A stretch of 64,000 nucleotides of DNA from JBNGOQ01 sp050589645 (GTDB lineage: Bacteria; Bacteroidota; Bacteroidia; Flavobacteriales; Flavobacteriaceae), in contig NZ_JBNGOQ010000001.1 of NCBI RefSeq assembly GCF_050589645.1, positions 1 to 64,000 on the forward strand. Direction: 5' to 3'. Positions 9,261-18,822 of the stretch are shown here, piece after piece (the stretch's first letter is position 1; each line of letters starts with the position of its first letter). The translations under genes were made by a program, and so were the position numbers. A model generated the notes under the pieces. The model saw only the letters and a program-made list of their open reading frames with translations. It ran no database searches and was not told the DNA's origin.

Positions 9261-10946
9261 ATGGGCGAAGCCTCGAAATCGCTGAATTTTATAGAGCATA
9301 TCGTAGAGGAAGATTTGGGCAATGGCTTTCCCAGGGCACAACTGCGCTTTCGTTTTCCTCCCGAACCCAATGGGTACCTCCACATAGGTCATGCAAGCTC
9401 CATTTGCCTCAATTTTGGACTTGGGCTGCGGTATGGTGCTCCGGTAAACCTTAGGTTTGACGACACCAATCCGGCCAAGGAGGAAAAGGCGTATGTAGAT
9501 GCTATAAAAAAGGACGTGGAATGGCTTGGTTATCAATGGGATACAGAGTGTTATGCGTCTGATTATTTTCAACAATTGTACGACTGGGCGGTAGCGCTCA
9601 TCAAACAGGGGAAAGCGTATGTGGATAGCCAGTCCTCAGAGGAAATGGCCGCCCAAAAGGGCGCCCCATCAGAACCCGGGACCCCCAGCCCCTATAGGGA
9701 CCGGCCCGTAGAAGAGAACCTTGCGCTTTTCGAGGGGATGAAAAAGGGCGACTTCGAAGAGGGCACGCACGTCTTACGGGCCAAGATCGATATGGGCTCC
9801 TCCAATATGCTGATGCGTGACCCCATTATGTACAGGGTACTGCACAAGGCGCACCACAGAACAAATACCGATTGGTGTATTTATCCGATGTACGACTGGA
9901 CACATGGGGAGAGCGATTATATAGAGCAGGTTTCCCATTCCCTGTGCACGTTGGAATTTGCCATGCACAGGGAGCTCTACGATTGGTTCCTGGACCAAGT
10001 GACCGAGACCGAAAAAGTGCGCCCAAAGCAACGGGAATTTGCCAGAAGAAACCTAAGCCATACCGTAGTGAGCAAAAGAAAATTGCTTCGTTTGGTGGAG
10101 GAAGGCGTTGTGAAGGGGTGGGACGATCCTAGGATGCCCACCATTTCTGGACTTCGCAGAAGAGGGTATACACCCGAATCTATCCGTAATTTTGCGGAAA
10201 CCATCGGTATTGCCAAAAGGGAGAATCTCATAGACGTTTCCCTCTTGGAGTTCCATGCTCGGGAGCATTTGAACAAGATTGCGCCAAGGGTAATGGCCGT
10301 ACTGGATCCGGTTAAACTAGTTATTACCAATTACCCAGAGGGGCAGGAAGAATGGCTCGATGCGGAGAACAACCCAGGAGATGAGGAGGCAGGATCCAGA
10401 AAAGTACCTTTTTCCAGGGAACTCTATATAGAAAGGGAAGACTTTAGGGAGGAGGCCAACCGAAAGTTCTTTCGATTGAAACTTGGTGGGGAAGTGCGAC
10501 TTAAAAACGGCTATATCATTAAGGCAGAGAGCTGTACAAAAGATACCGATGGGAACATTACGGAAATTCAATGCAGCTACGACCCCAAAAGCAAGAGTGG
10601 CAGCGGCAGCGAAGAGAGCCTCAGAAAAGTGAAGGGCACCCTGCACTGGGTCTCGGTCGCACATGCCATACCAGCCGAGGTGCGGTTATACGACCGACTC
10701 TTTTCGGACGAAAGCCCGGATACGCACAAGGATAAAGATTTTATGGAGTTCATCAACCCCGATTCCTTAAAGCTCATTACCGCCTACGTGGAACCGAGCT
10801 TAAAAACCGCGAAGCCGGAGGAACAATTCCAGTTTCAGCGTTTGGGCTATTTTAATGTCGATTTGGATTCCTCGCCAGAACATTTGGTTTTTAACAAAAC
10901 GGTGGGATTGCGCGACACCTGGGCGAAAATCCAGGGACAGGGATAG
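9261..10946 (+). CDS. glnS: Glutaminyl-tRNA synthetase
   Basis: 561 residues, usual length. Class I aminoacyl-tRNA synthetase that charges tRNA-Gln with glutamine in the cytoplasm. The Rossmann signature PPEPNGYLHIGH places HIGH at residues 41-44; the KMSKS-equivalent is VVSKRK near 268-273; the C-terminal half is the two-barrel anticodon-binding region. GlnRS rather than GluRS is indicated by the PEPNG start and the C-terminal domain; a separate gltX is present at 12297-13805. It stands alone, with its own promoter box 19 bp upstream, divergent from the adhesin operon and convergent with the SPFH gene. Confidence 0.97.
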   Translation: MGEASKSLNFIEHIVEEDLGNGFPRAQLRFRFPPEPNGYLHIGHASSICLNFGLGLRYGAPVNLRFDDTNPAKEEKAYVDAIKKDVEWLGYQWDTECYASDYFQQLYDWAVALIKQGKAYVDSQSSEEMAAQKGAPSEPGTPSPYRDRPVEENLALFEGMKKGDFEEGTHVLRAKIDMGSSNMLMRDPIMYRVLHKAHHRTNTDWCIYPMYDWTHGESDYIEQVSHSLCTLEFAMHRELYDWFLDQVTETEKVRPKQREFARRNLSHTVVSKRKLLRLVEEGVVKGWDDPRMPTISGLRRRGYTPESIRNFAETIGIAKRENLIDVSLLEFHAREHLNKIAPRVMAVLDPVKLVITNYPEGQEEWLDAENNPGDEEAGSRKVPFSRELYIEREDFREEANRKFFRLKLGGEVRLKNGYIIKAESCTKDTDGNITEIQCSYDPKSKSGSGSEESLRKVKGTLHWVSVAHAIPAEVRLYDRLFSDESPDTHKDKDFMEFINPDSLKLITAYVEPSLKTAKPEEQFQFQRLGYFNVDLDSSPEHLVFNKTVGLRDTWAKIQGQG

Positions 10947-11132
10947 TATAGGGATTCCTTATCGATCTAATTATAACAATTGGTATTTTCTATTCAAACG
11001 CACTTGTTTCAGGTCGTTTTAAGGGGGTTTTGGAAATAAAGAACCGATTGGTACGACTCAGGGCCTTAAAACGGCAGTACGGGCCTCTGTGTGCTTTTTG
11101 GTGACCAACCCTTTCAAATGCCCATTCGGGAC

Positions 11133-11160
11133 AAAAAAAACCGGAGCGTTGGCCCCGGTT
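11133..11160 (-). terminator. Rho-independent terminator of the SPFH gene
   Basis: On the minus strand AACCGG pairs with CCGGTT (11155-11160 with 11139-11144) around a 10-nt loop, followed by a run of eight T. It sits about 35 bp after the SPFH stop. Confidence 0.75.
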
Positions 11161-11194
11161 GTGATGAAAAGTTGTATGCCCCTGTAGTGGACGA

Positions 11195-12130
11195 CTATGC
11201 TTCCTTGCCTTTGTTTTTTGGATCTTGTTTTTTCATGGATTCGCCGATCATGTTGCTTGCGGTAAATGAGGCAACCATATTGTTCAACATGTCACTACCC
11301 GCTTGGGGGGAATTCGGTAAGAGAATCAAATTGGTGTTGGTTTCCTCCCCGATGGACTGCAAGGTGTCGTAATGTTGGGTAACCACAATTAGGGCAGAGG
11401 CTTCCTGGGAGTTGATACCCACCTTGTTCAAGACTTCAACGGATTCTTCCAGACCACGCGCGATTTCACGGCGCTGATCGGCAATACCTTGTCCCTGCAG
11501 GCGCTTGCTCTCGGCTTCGGCCTTTGCTTTTTCCACAATTAGAATGCGTGCCGCATCCCCTTCAAACTGGGCGGCAATCTTTTCGCGCTCAGAAGCGTTG
11601 ATTCGGTTCATGGCCTCTTTTACCTGCGCATCGGGATCAATGTCTGTCACCAGGGTCTTGATAATATCATAGCCGTATTCCAACATGGCCTCCTGAAGTT
11701 CCGACTTTACAGCAATGGCAATATCGTCCTTTTTCACAAAGACATCGTCCAATTTCATTTTTGGAACCTCGGCCCGGACCACATCAAAAACGTAAGAGGT
11801 AATTTGATCATGCGGGTATTCCAATTTGTAGAAGGCCTCATAGACCTTTTCCTTGATGACTACATACTGCACGGATACCTTGAGTTTTACAAAGACATCG
11901 TCCAGGGTTTTTGTTTCAATAATAACATCCAGTTGTTGGATTTTTAGTCCCACCCGCGCCGATATTCGTTGAACAAACGGAATTTTCAATTGAATGCCCG
12001 AATGCCGAACACTGGTAAACCTGCCGAAAGTTTCAATTAAGACGGCGGTCTGTTGTTTTACAATAAAAACGAAAGAAAAAAGAAGAAGGATACCAAAAAG
12101 GATTACAGGTACCCACAATAAATTGCCCAT
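11195..12130 (-). CDS. SPFH/Band 7 (stomatin-like) membrane protein
   Basis: 311 residues. One N-terminal membrane segment (about 5-25, LLWVPVILFGILLLFSFVFI), then the SPFH/Band 7 domain (TAVLIETFGRF..GIQLKIPFV..LDVIIETKTLDDVFV), and an alanine/glutamate-rich coiled coil (AEAESKRLQGQGIADQR) near 210-235. Proteins of this type oligomerise in membranes and organise microdomains or proteases; which partner is used here is unknown. No NfeD or HflC/HflK neighbour is present, and it appears monocistronic with a strong terminator after it. The 166-bp gap to gltX shows no perfect promoter box. Confidence 0.93.
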   Translation of the reverse strand: MGNLLWVPVILFGILLLFSFVFIVKQQTAVLIETFGRFTSVRHSGIQLKIPFVQRISARVGLKIQQLDVIIETKTLDDVFVKLKVSVQYVVIKEKVYEAFYKLEYPHDQITSYVFDVVRAEVPKMKLDDVFVKKDDIAIAVKSELQEAMLEYGYDIIKTLVTDIDPDAQVKEAMNRINASEREKIAAQFEGDAARILIVEKAKAEAESKRLQGQGIADQRREIARGLEESVEVLNKVGINSQEASALIVVTQHYDTLQSIGEETNTNLILLPNSPQAGSDMLNNMVASFTASNMIGESMKKQDPKNKGKEA

Positions 12131-12296
12131 AATTTTAAAGTTTTAAGTTTGTATTAATTTGAGACGTCTATGCGAAGAGTCAGCTAAATGTCCCTATCTC
12201 GGTAATTTACAAAACTCCCCAATATATCTGTAGCTTTTTTGACGCATTTGTTACAGTCGGGAAAATTGTCCTTAAAAACCATCATGGACAATGCGG

Positions 12297-13805
12297 TTAA
12301 AGTTGAGCAACGGCCCTTTTGATACGGGCGACGCTTTCTGTTTGGCCCAACAGTTCAAGAATATCAAATACATGGGGTCCCTTTAGGTCGCCCACTAGGG
12401 CCAGCCGCAACGGGGCCATCACTTTTCCAAAGGGCAGTTCCCGATCCGCGATCCATGTCTTTAATTGGATCTCTATCTGCTGGGAGGAAAACTCGTCCAC
12501 ACTTTCCAAAACCCCTATCACCTCATTCAGTATTCCGGGCGTATCTTCCTTCCATTGTTTTCTTACCGCCTTTTCGGCATAGGTGGTGGGCGCCAAAAAA
12601 AAGTATTGGCCAAGCTCACATAAATCGGACACAAAAGTGGCCCGTTCCTTGATCAGTGAGACTACCCTTTCCAAATAGTCCGGCGTCGTTTTTTCTTTGG
12701 CCACCAAACCGTGTTTTTCCACAAAGGGCAGGAAAAGCTGGGCCAACGCTGGTGTGCTCTTCCGTTGCAGCATCTGTTGATTGTACCACATGGTCTTTTC
12801 GGGGTCAAAGCGCGCGCCTGCCTTGTTAACGCGCTCCAGACTAAAGGCGTGGACCAACTCTTCTAAAGTAAAGAGCTCTTGTTCGGTTCCTGGATTCCAG
12901 CCCAATAGTGCCAGAAAGTTAACGACTGCTTCGGGAAAATAACCTGCTTCACGGTACCCCTGGGCCTCTTTCCACGCTAGCGGAAAGACGGGAAAACCGC
13001 CTTTGTCCCCATCGCGCTTGCTTAGTTTGCCCTTGCCTACGGGCTTCATGATCAAAGGCAGATGGGCAAATTGCGGGGCGGTCCAACCCAAAGCATCGTA
13101 CAATTGCTGATGTAGTGCTAGGGAGGGCAACCACTCCTCCCCTCGTATTACATGGGTAATTTCCATAAGATGATCATCTACAATATTGGCCAAATGATAG
13201 GTTGGCATACCATCGCTCTTGAACAAAACCTTATCATCAAGAATATTCGTATCAATTTCAATAGTACCCCGCACGAGGTCGTGCAACACCACCTTTTCAT
13301 CTTGTGGAGTCTTAAAGCGGATTACATAGTCCTCACCGGCATCCAGTCGGGTCCGGGTCTCCTCCGGGGACAGCGAGAGGGAATTCATCAACTTTAACCG
13401 ATTGTGCCAGTTGTAAATAAAGGTCTTTCCCTTGGCTTCGTGGTCCTTTCGATGAAAGTCGAGCTTTTCCGCCGAATCAAAGGCGTAATAGGCCATACCC
13501 TTGGCTACCAGCTCGTCCGCGTATTTCTTATAGATCGTTTTGCGCTCGCTTTGTCGGTACGGCCCAAAGCCCCCGTCTTTACCGGGACCCTCATCAAAGG
13601 GTATACCGCACCAGTTTAAGGCGGCTATAATATAATCCTCGGCGCCTTCCACGTACCGATTCTGGTCAGTATCCTCTATCCTAAGCACGAAATCGCCGCC
13701 GTGTTTTTTGGCAAAGAGATAATTGAAAAGGGCGGTGCGCACACCTCCAATATGTAAGGGCCCGGTGGGACTGGGCGCAAAACGGACACGGACTTTTTGA
13801 CTCAT
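12297..13805 (-). CDS. gltX: Glutamyl-tRNA synthetase
   Basis: 502 residues. Charges tRNA-Glu; class I synthetase. The signature RFAPSPTGPLHIGG is at about residues 7-20 and the KMSKS-equivalent KLSKRDG near 257-263. An upstream in-frame ATG exists (position 13826), but the -7 promoter box at 13824-13831 overlaps it, so the ATG at 13805 (MSQKVRVRFAP) is the start. It is transcribed toward the SPFH gene with a 166-bp gap and lies 88 bp from the AlkB-like gene on the same strand. Confidence 0.97.
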   Translation of the reverse strand: MSQKVRVRFAPSPTGPLHIGGVRTALFNYLFAKKHGGDFVLRIEDTDQNRYVEGAEDYIIAALNWCGIPFDEGPGKDGGFGPYRQSERKTIYKKYADELVAKGMAYYAFDSAEKLDFHRKDHEAKGKTFIYNWHNRLKLMNSLSLSPEETRTRLDAGEDYVIRFKTPQDEKVVLHDLVRGTIEIDTNILDDKVLFKSDGMPTYHLANIVDDHLMEITHVIRGEEWLPSLALHQQLYDALGWTAPQFAHLPLIMKPVGKGKLSKRDGDKGGFPVFPLAWKEAQGYREAGYFPEAVVNFLALLGWNPGTEQELFTLEELVHAFSLERVNKAGARFDPEKTMWYNQQMLQRKSTPALAQLFLPFVEKHGLVAKEKTTPDYLERVVSLIKERATFVSDLCELGQYFFLAPTTYAEKAVRKQWKEDTPGILNEVIGVLESVDEFSSQQIEIQLKTWIADRELPFGKVMAPLRLALVGDLKGPHVFDILELLGQTESVARIKRAVAQL

Positions 13806-13823
13806 GGATATTGAATTGAGGTG

Positions 13824-13831
13824 CAAAGATA
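13824..13831 (-). promoter_or_regulatory. -7 promoter box for gltX
   Basis: Minus strand TATCTTTG, a perfect TAnnTTTG match, 18 bp before the gltX ATG at 13805. It rules out the longer ATG at 13826. Confidence 0.65.
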
Positions 13832-13893
13832 GAATATGACCCTACAAGAAAAAATAAAATACGGCCTCTTTGACCACAGCCTATGGTACAGCC

Positions 13894-14934
13894 CTATACT
13901 TTCATCTCCAGAGGAATCCTTTTGTTCATGATATTGAACCAAAGGGGCGGAAAAAAGGACAGGACCATGGAGGTGGGATATCCGTAGGGCATTTGCGGGG
14001 AGGTGTCGTGATAGTCCAATAGCTGATACTTTTTGGAAGACTTGTAGTGATGGTCGCTATGCCGGGTGAGTTCGTAGAGGATAATGCGGCCCATTACATG
14101 ATTGCTGTTCCAGGAATGGATTTCGCGTACGCGCTCATACCTGCCCGAGGGCAATTTTTTACGGAGGAGACCATAATGCTCAATATAGTTCACCGTTTCG
14201 AGCAAAAGGAAGCCGACCACGCCAGCGGCCATGGCAAAGAAAAGCCCCGCCTGACCAAAAAATAGAAAAAGGGCCAATAGATAGGTCGCCTGGAAAATAC
14301 TATACCACAACATATCGTTTTTTGTGGATAGGAAAGATCGATCAGAAGCTTTTAGAAGCTTTGCCTGTAATTTCCAAGCACTAAAATATTGTCGGACTAC
14401 GGAGCTGACCCAAAAGGAGTATACCGATTGGTTGTATCTCGCCGTGGCAGGATCTTCCCGGGTAGCGGCGTACAGGTGATGACCATAATTGTGCTCAATG
14501 TAAAAGTGCATATAAAAGGAAGGCAAGAGCAATAGTTTGGCCCAATAGCGTTCTTTGCTACCCTGTCTATGGCCGAGCTCGTGTGCAACATTGATTCCGT
14601 TGGTACCCAATACAATGCCCATAGAAAGGACCAGGCCCACAAGTTCATGGAACGCGTAGGTATTTTGGGGCAACTGGACCAAAATATAGAACAATAGTCC
14701 AAAAACAATGGGAATGTTGAGGTACAACATCCAATCAAAAACAACGTTTTTCTTCTTTGCTTCCCGTAGCGCACCTTCATAGTTGGAAGCATCGTGCGGT
14801 AACAGCAATTCTAAAATGGGAATCAAGACAAAAGCATAGATGGGGGTGAAGAAACTCCAGTATCCCTTAAAATAGAGGCCGATGAGTATGGAAGCGGGGA
14901 TGCTCAGGGCGGCCAAATACTTTAAATCCTTCAT
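13894..14934 (-). CDS. AlkB-type membrane hydroxylase (alkane 1-monooxygenase family)
   Basis: 346 residues. Integral-membrane di-iron oxygenase of the fatty-acid desaturase/AlkB superfamily, normally hydroxylating terminal methyl groups of alkanes or similar lipids with rubredoxin as electron donor. The histidine clusters are HELGHR near 118, EHNYGHH near 146-152, NYIEHYG near 243 and RHSDHH near 290-296, together with at least six hydrophobic segments. No rubredoxin gene lies beside it. Flavobacterial members may act on host lipids rather than on environmental alkanes, so the substrate is open. It is divergent from the DUF4175 gene with only 73 bp between them. Confidence 0.88.
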   Translation of the reverse strand: MKDLKYLAALSIPASILIGLYFKGYWSFFTPIYAFVLIPILELLLPHDASNYEGALREAKKKNVVFDWMLYLNIPIVFGLLFYILVQLPQNTYAFHELVGLVLSMGIVLGTNGINVAHELGHRQGSKERYWAKLLLLPSFYMHFYIEHNYGHHLYAATREDPATARYNQSVYSFWVSSVVRQYFSAWKLQAKLLKASDRSFLSTKNDMLWYSIFQATYLLALFLFFGQAGLFFAMAAGVVGFLLLETVNYIEHYGLLRKKLPSGRYERVREIHSWNSNHVMGRIILYELTRHSDHHYKSSKKYQLLDYHDTSPQMPYGYPTSMVLSFFPPLWFNIMNKRIPLEMKV

Positions 14935-15007
14935 GGTGTGCTTTTTAACAAATTTTTGATGCTTTATTTTGTGGTAACGGGTATCTTGGTATTAAATATA
15001 GCGGATT

Positions 15008-18000
15008 TTGGACAGTTATCACAACATACTAGAGAAGCTGAATAAGTTTTCCAAGAAGTATTACGGCAAGATGCTGATGAAGGGCACCTTGCTATTTTTG
15101 TTTTTAGGGATATTGTTTTTTATGGGCATTCTTGCCGTTGAATATTTTCTTTGGCTGAATTCCGTTGGACGCCTTATCCTGTTTCTTCTGTTTATGGGGG
15201 TAGCGTTCTTTTTGCTGTATAGGTATCTGCTTACCCCAATTTTCTATTTGGTCAGATTAAAGAAGGGCATCAGCAACAAGCAGGCCTCCATACTTATCGG
15301 GAAGCATTTCCCCGAGGTGGGCGATAAGTTGCGTAACCTGTTGGATCTGGCGGACGACCCCAACAGCTCGGAATTGCTCATGGCCAGTATAGAACAACGT
15401 TCGCAAAAGCTCAAACCGATCCCCTTTGTCAACGCCATTAATTTACGGGAAAACCTAAAATACCTTAAGTTTTTGGCAATACCCCTCTTAATTTTTGCCG
15501 CTATCTGGCTTTCTGGAAACCTTAGTTCCTTTTTTGGTTCTTATGACCGGGTGGTAAATTACGATCTGGCCTATGAGCCGCCCGCACCCTTCCGTTTTAA
15601 TTTCCTGTCGGAGAACTTGGATGTGCTGGAGAGCGAGACCTATACGGCCAGGGTCACCACGGTAGGGGAGGTAAAACCTGAGGGCATATCCATGGTCGTT
15701 AATGGCAAAGAGTTGTTTTTGCAGGAAGAGAACGGAGCATATCAATATGTCTTTTCGCCCCCCTTACAAGGCGTGGAATTTTATTTTTCCGCTAATGGGA
15801 TCAAATCCGGGACCTATACGTTAAACGTCTTGAAAACACCCTCTATCCAAGACTTTAAGTTAATCTTGGACTATCCGGACTACACCAACAAACCCACACA
15901 GACCATTAAAAGCACGGGGAACGCGACTTTTCCTGAGGGCACCCGGGTAAGCTGGTCCATAGCCGGACGGCATACGGACAGGATTGGGTTAACGATCCGG
16001 GACACCACCTTACAATTTGAAAAACAGGGGAACGAGTTCACCCTGTCAAAACGGATCTTTGCGGATTTTCCCTATCAATTGACCACTTCCAACGAAAATG
16101 TGAGGGATTATGAAACGCTGGATTATAATTTTAATGTGGTTAAGGACGCCTATCCGCTTATTAGGGCTTCCCAGGTTTTGGATTCCTTAAATCCCAACAT
16201 TTCCTATTATGTCGGGGAAGCTTCCGATGATTATAAGATACGCTCCATTTCCTTGGTGTGTTATCCGGACCAAGACCCAAAAAGCACACAGGTTTTAGAA
16301 CTTGGCAGACCGGGTACCAACGTAGATCAATTCTACTATACATTCCCATCAGGCCTCGATCTGGAGGCGGGCAGGGCCTACAGTTTTTATTTCCAAGCAA
16401 CGGATAATGATGCCTTGCACAAGGGCAAAACGGCGCGTACCCGCACCTTTAATTTTGCAGTTTTGAATAGTAACCAACTGAAAAACAAGCAGTTAGATTT
16501 TCAACAATCGGTCATATCCAATATGGATAGGTCTTTGGAGAAGTTTAAGGAACAAAAGGAGACCTTAAAGCAGATTAATAAGGAACAACGTGAAAAGAAC
16601 CTTTTGAACTTCAACGACCAAAATAAGATAAAGGATTTTCTTCAGAAACAGCAGCGGCAAGAAAATCTGATGCAAAAGTTCAGCAAACAGCTTAAAGAGA
16701 ACTTAAAGAAGGACGATCGGCTAAGCGAGTTAATGAAAGAGCGATTGGAACGACAGGAATTGGAGGCACAAAAAAATGAGAAGCTCTTGGAGGAGTTGAA
16801 CAAGATTGCGGATAAAATAGACAAGGAGGAGCTTACTAAGCGTTTGGAGGAACTGGGCAAGAAACAGCAGAATAGTGAGCGGGGCCTGGAGCAGTTATTG
16901 GAGCTCACCAAAAGGTACTATGTTACCGAAAAGACTGCACAATTGGCCCGGGATTTGGAACGCTTGGCGGAGAAGCAACAGGCCGCTGCGGAAAAGGAGC
17001 GTGACGGTAGTGAGAAAAAGGAGCAGTCGGATCTCAATAAGGCATTCGAAGAACTTGCAAAGGAGATGGAGGAATTGAAAAAGGACAACAAGAATTTAAA
17101 GAAGCCCTTAAATATTGATTTCGATAAGGCCAAACAGGAGGGTATCAAAAAAGACCAACAGGAAGCATTGGAGGAGTTGGGGAAACAAGAGAAAGGGGAG
17201 AGCCCCCAATCGGAAGGAGAAAAGAAAAATGATGCCAACAAAGCGGCCCAAAAGCAGAAATCGGCTGCCGAAAAGATGAAGGAGATGAGCGAACAGTTAC
17301 AGCAGTCCGCTTCTGGCGGAGGGGGATCAAGTATTACCGAGGACGCCGAGATGCTAAGGCAAATTTTGGACAACTTGGTGACTTTTTCTTTTAAGCAAGA
17401 GGCCCTGTACGATAGTTTGGAAGGTGCGGATACCGACATTGCGCATTTTTCAAGTAGCGTGCGCCAGCAGCAGCAGTTGAGGGAGCTTTTTGAGCATGTG
17501 GATGACAGTTTGTTTGCGTTGTCGTTGCGCCGGGCGGAACTGGCTGAGTTTGTAAACGAACAAATTACGGAAGTCTATTATAACACGGATAAGGCTCTGG
17601 AAAGTATGGCAGAACGCCAAATGTATCAGGGAGTGGCTTACCAACAACGCATATTAACGGCTTCCAATAGCTTGGCCGACTTTTTGGCAAATGTTTTGGA
17701 CAATATGCAGCAGAGCATGAAGCCGGGTGCGGGATCGGGCAATAGTTCCGAGGGATTTCAACTTCCGGATATTATTAAGGGCCAGGGAGAGCTACAGGAG
17801 AAAATGGGAGAAAGGGGAAAATCTGGCAGTTCCAAAGGATCCGGAGAATCTGGTGAAGGAGAGGGTGACAAGAAGGGGGAAGGTGATAAAAAAGGTCAGG
17901 GCCAGGGTGAAAATGGAGAAAGCGGTGATGGCCAGGAAGGAAAGCAGCAGGGCACCCAGTCCGGAGGAGATGGCAAAAGCGAACAAGAGCTGAAGGAGAT

Positions 18001-18403
18001 TTATGAAATTTACAAGGAGCAGCAGCGCTTGCGGGAGCAATTGGAGCAGCAGCTTGAGGATATGATACGTACAAGGGATAAGCAATTGGCGCAGCGACTT
18101 ATTCAACAGATGGAGGATTTTGAGCGCGACTTGCTCGAGAATGGTTTTACCGAACGGGCGTTGAACAAGGTAAATCGGATTCAATATGAGCTTCTGAAGT
18201 TGGAAAATGCGGCCCTAAAGCAGGGCAAAAAGCCGGAACGGGAGAGCAACACCAACAAGAATACCTTTCAAAACCCAGTGACCACGAAACCGGAGCTGCT
18301 TGAGAATTATCGCAATGAAATAGAGATTTTAAGCAGGCAAGCACTACCTTTGCAGCAAATTTTCCAGAACAAGGTGAAGAACTATTTTAGGAAAAATGAT
18401 TGA
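15008..18403 (+). CDS. DUF4175-type giant membrane-anchored coiled-coil protein
   Basis: 1131 residues; function unknown. Two membrane helices near 25-48 and 53-73 and a third near 153-171, then an extracytoplasmic-looking beta-rich part (about 190-490), then a very long Lys/Glu/Gln-rich coiled coil (about 495-720, 760-800), a Gly/Glu/Lys low-complexity stretch around 930-990, and a last Gln/Glu-rich helix. This architecture matches the DUF4175 family of Bacteroidota. The start is a TTG (15008) after an in-frame TAG at 14999; the first ATG is about 20 codons later, so the start is moderately uncertain. A near-match promoter box TATCTTGG lies at 14982-14989. The stop overlaps the ybeY start (ATGATTGA), as in a conserved flavobacterial DUF4175-ybeY-mnmG run. 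Confidence 0.85.
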   Translation: MDSYHNILEKLNKFSKKYYGKMLMKGTLLFLFLGILFFMGILAVEYFLWLNSVGRLILFLLFMGVAFFLLYRYLLTPIFYLVRLKKGISNKQASILIGKHFPEVGDKLRNLLDLADDPNSSELLMASIEQRSQKLKPIPFVNAINLRENLKYLKFLAIPLLIFAAIWLSGNLSSFFGSYDRVVNYDLAYEPPAPFRFNFLSENLDVLESETYTARVTTVGEVKPEGISMVVNGKELFLQEENGAYQYVFSPPLQGVEFYFSANGIKSGTYTLNVLKTPSIQDFKLILDYPDYTNKPTQTIKSTGNATFPEGTRVSWSIAGRHTDRIGLTIRDTTLQFEKQGNEFTLSKRIFADFPYQLTTSNENVRDYETLDYNFNVVKDAYPLIRASQVLDSLNPNISYYVGEASDDYKIRSISLVCYPDQDPKSTQVLELGRPGTNVDQFYYTFPSGLDLEAGRAYSFYFQATDNDALHKGKTARTRTFNFAVLNSNQLKNKQLDFQQSVISNMDRSLEKFKEQKETLKQINKEQREKNLLNFNDQNKIKDFLQKQQRQENLMQKFSKQLKENLKKDDRLSELMKERLERQELEAQKNEKLLEELNKIADKIDKEELTKRLEELGKKQQNSERGLEQLLELTKRYYVTEKTAQLARDLERLAEKQQAAAEKERDGSEKKEQSDLNKAFEELAKEMEELKKDNKNLKKPLNIDFDKAKQEGIKKDQQEALEELGKQEKGESPQSEGEKKNDANKAAQKQKSAAEKMKEMSEQLQQSASGGGGSSITEDAEMLRQILDNLVTFSFKQEALYDSLEGADTDIAHFSSSVRQQQQLRELFEHVDDSLFALSLRRAELAEFVNEQITEVYYNTDKALESMAERQMYQGVAYQQRILTASNSLADFLANVLDNMQQSMKPGAGSGNSSEGFQLPDIIKGQGELQEKMGERGKSGSSKGSGESGEGEGDKKGEGDKKGQGQGENGESGDGQEGKQQGTQSGGDGKSEQELKEIYEIYKEQQRLREQLEQQLEDMIRTRDKQLAQRLIQQMEDFERDLLENGFTERALNKVNRIQYELLKLENAALKQGKKPERESNTNKNTFQNPVTTKPELLENYRNEIEILSRQALPLQQIFQNKVKNYFRKND

Positions 18404-18815
18404 GTATCATTACCAGACGGATTTTAAGCTGGAAGGGGAAAAACACTTTACCGATTGGATTACTAGGGTAATTAAGACGGAGACACGGGATCTTGGACCG
18501 CTGGCCTATATTTTTTGTTCGGATGAATCTATGTTGGAGATGAATAAGAAATACCTGGACCACGACACCTTTACCGATATTATCACCTTTGATTACACGG
18601 AGGGCGAGGAACTGTCTGGGGACATCTTTATTTCCACAGACCGCTTAAGGGAAAACGCAGCAACTTTTGGTGTTTCCTTTCGAGAGGAGGTGTTACGGGT
18701 CATGGTGCATGGGGTGCTTCATTTGATGGGGTATAAGGACAAGACCGATAAGGATAAGACCTTGATGCGGAACAAGGAAAACGAAATGATTGCATTGTTC
18801 CACGTGGAACATTAG
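18396..18815 (+). CDS. ybeY: Endoribonuclease YbeY
   Basis: 139 residues. Metal-dependent RNase that matures 16S rRNA 3' ends and takes part in ribosome quality control. The signature reads HGVLHLMGYKDK near 105-116: the first two zinc-ligand histidines are present, but the third, which is His in the usual HGxLHLxGYDH, is Asp. I recall this change in other Bacteroidota, so it is likely a lineage trait and not damage. The gene overlaps DUF4175 by 8 bp and ends 7 bp before mnmG. Its last five codons (FHVEH) are written by a parS-like palindrome at 18796-18811. Confidence 0.93.
   Translation: MIEYHYQTDFKLEGEKHFTDWITRVIKTETRDLGPLAYIFCSDESMLEMNKKYLDHDTFTDIITFDYTEGEELSGDIFISTDRLRENAATFGVSFREEVLRVMVHGVLHLMGYKDKTDKDKTLMRNKENEMIALFHVEH
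18796..18811. other. parS-like site 1 (ParB-binding palindrome) in the 3' end of ybeY
   Basis: TGTTCCACGTGGAACA is a perfect 16-bp palindrome and fits the general parS consensus TGTTnCACGTGnAACA. It encodes the final residues of YbeY. A second identical core lies at 20697-20712 on the other side of mnmG. parA/parB are not in the window, so ParB binding is inferred. Confidence 0.75.
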
Positions 18816-18822
18816 AAAGATT

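Noticed and set aside
16642..17439. Long Ser/Phe/Cys-rich minus-strand frames inside the DUF4175 gene
   Set aside because: They are the antisense of a Lys/Glu coiled coil; composition explains the lack of stops.
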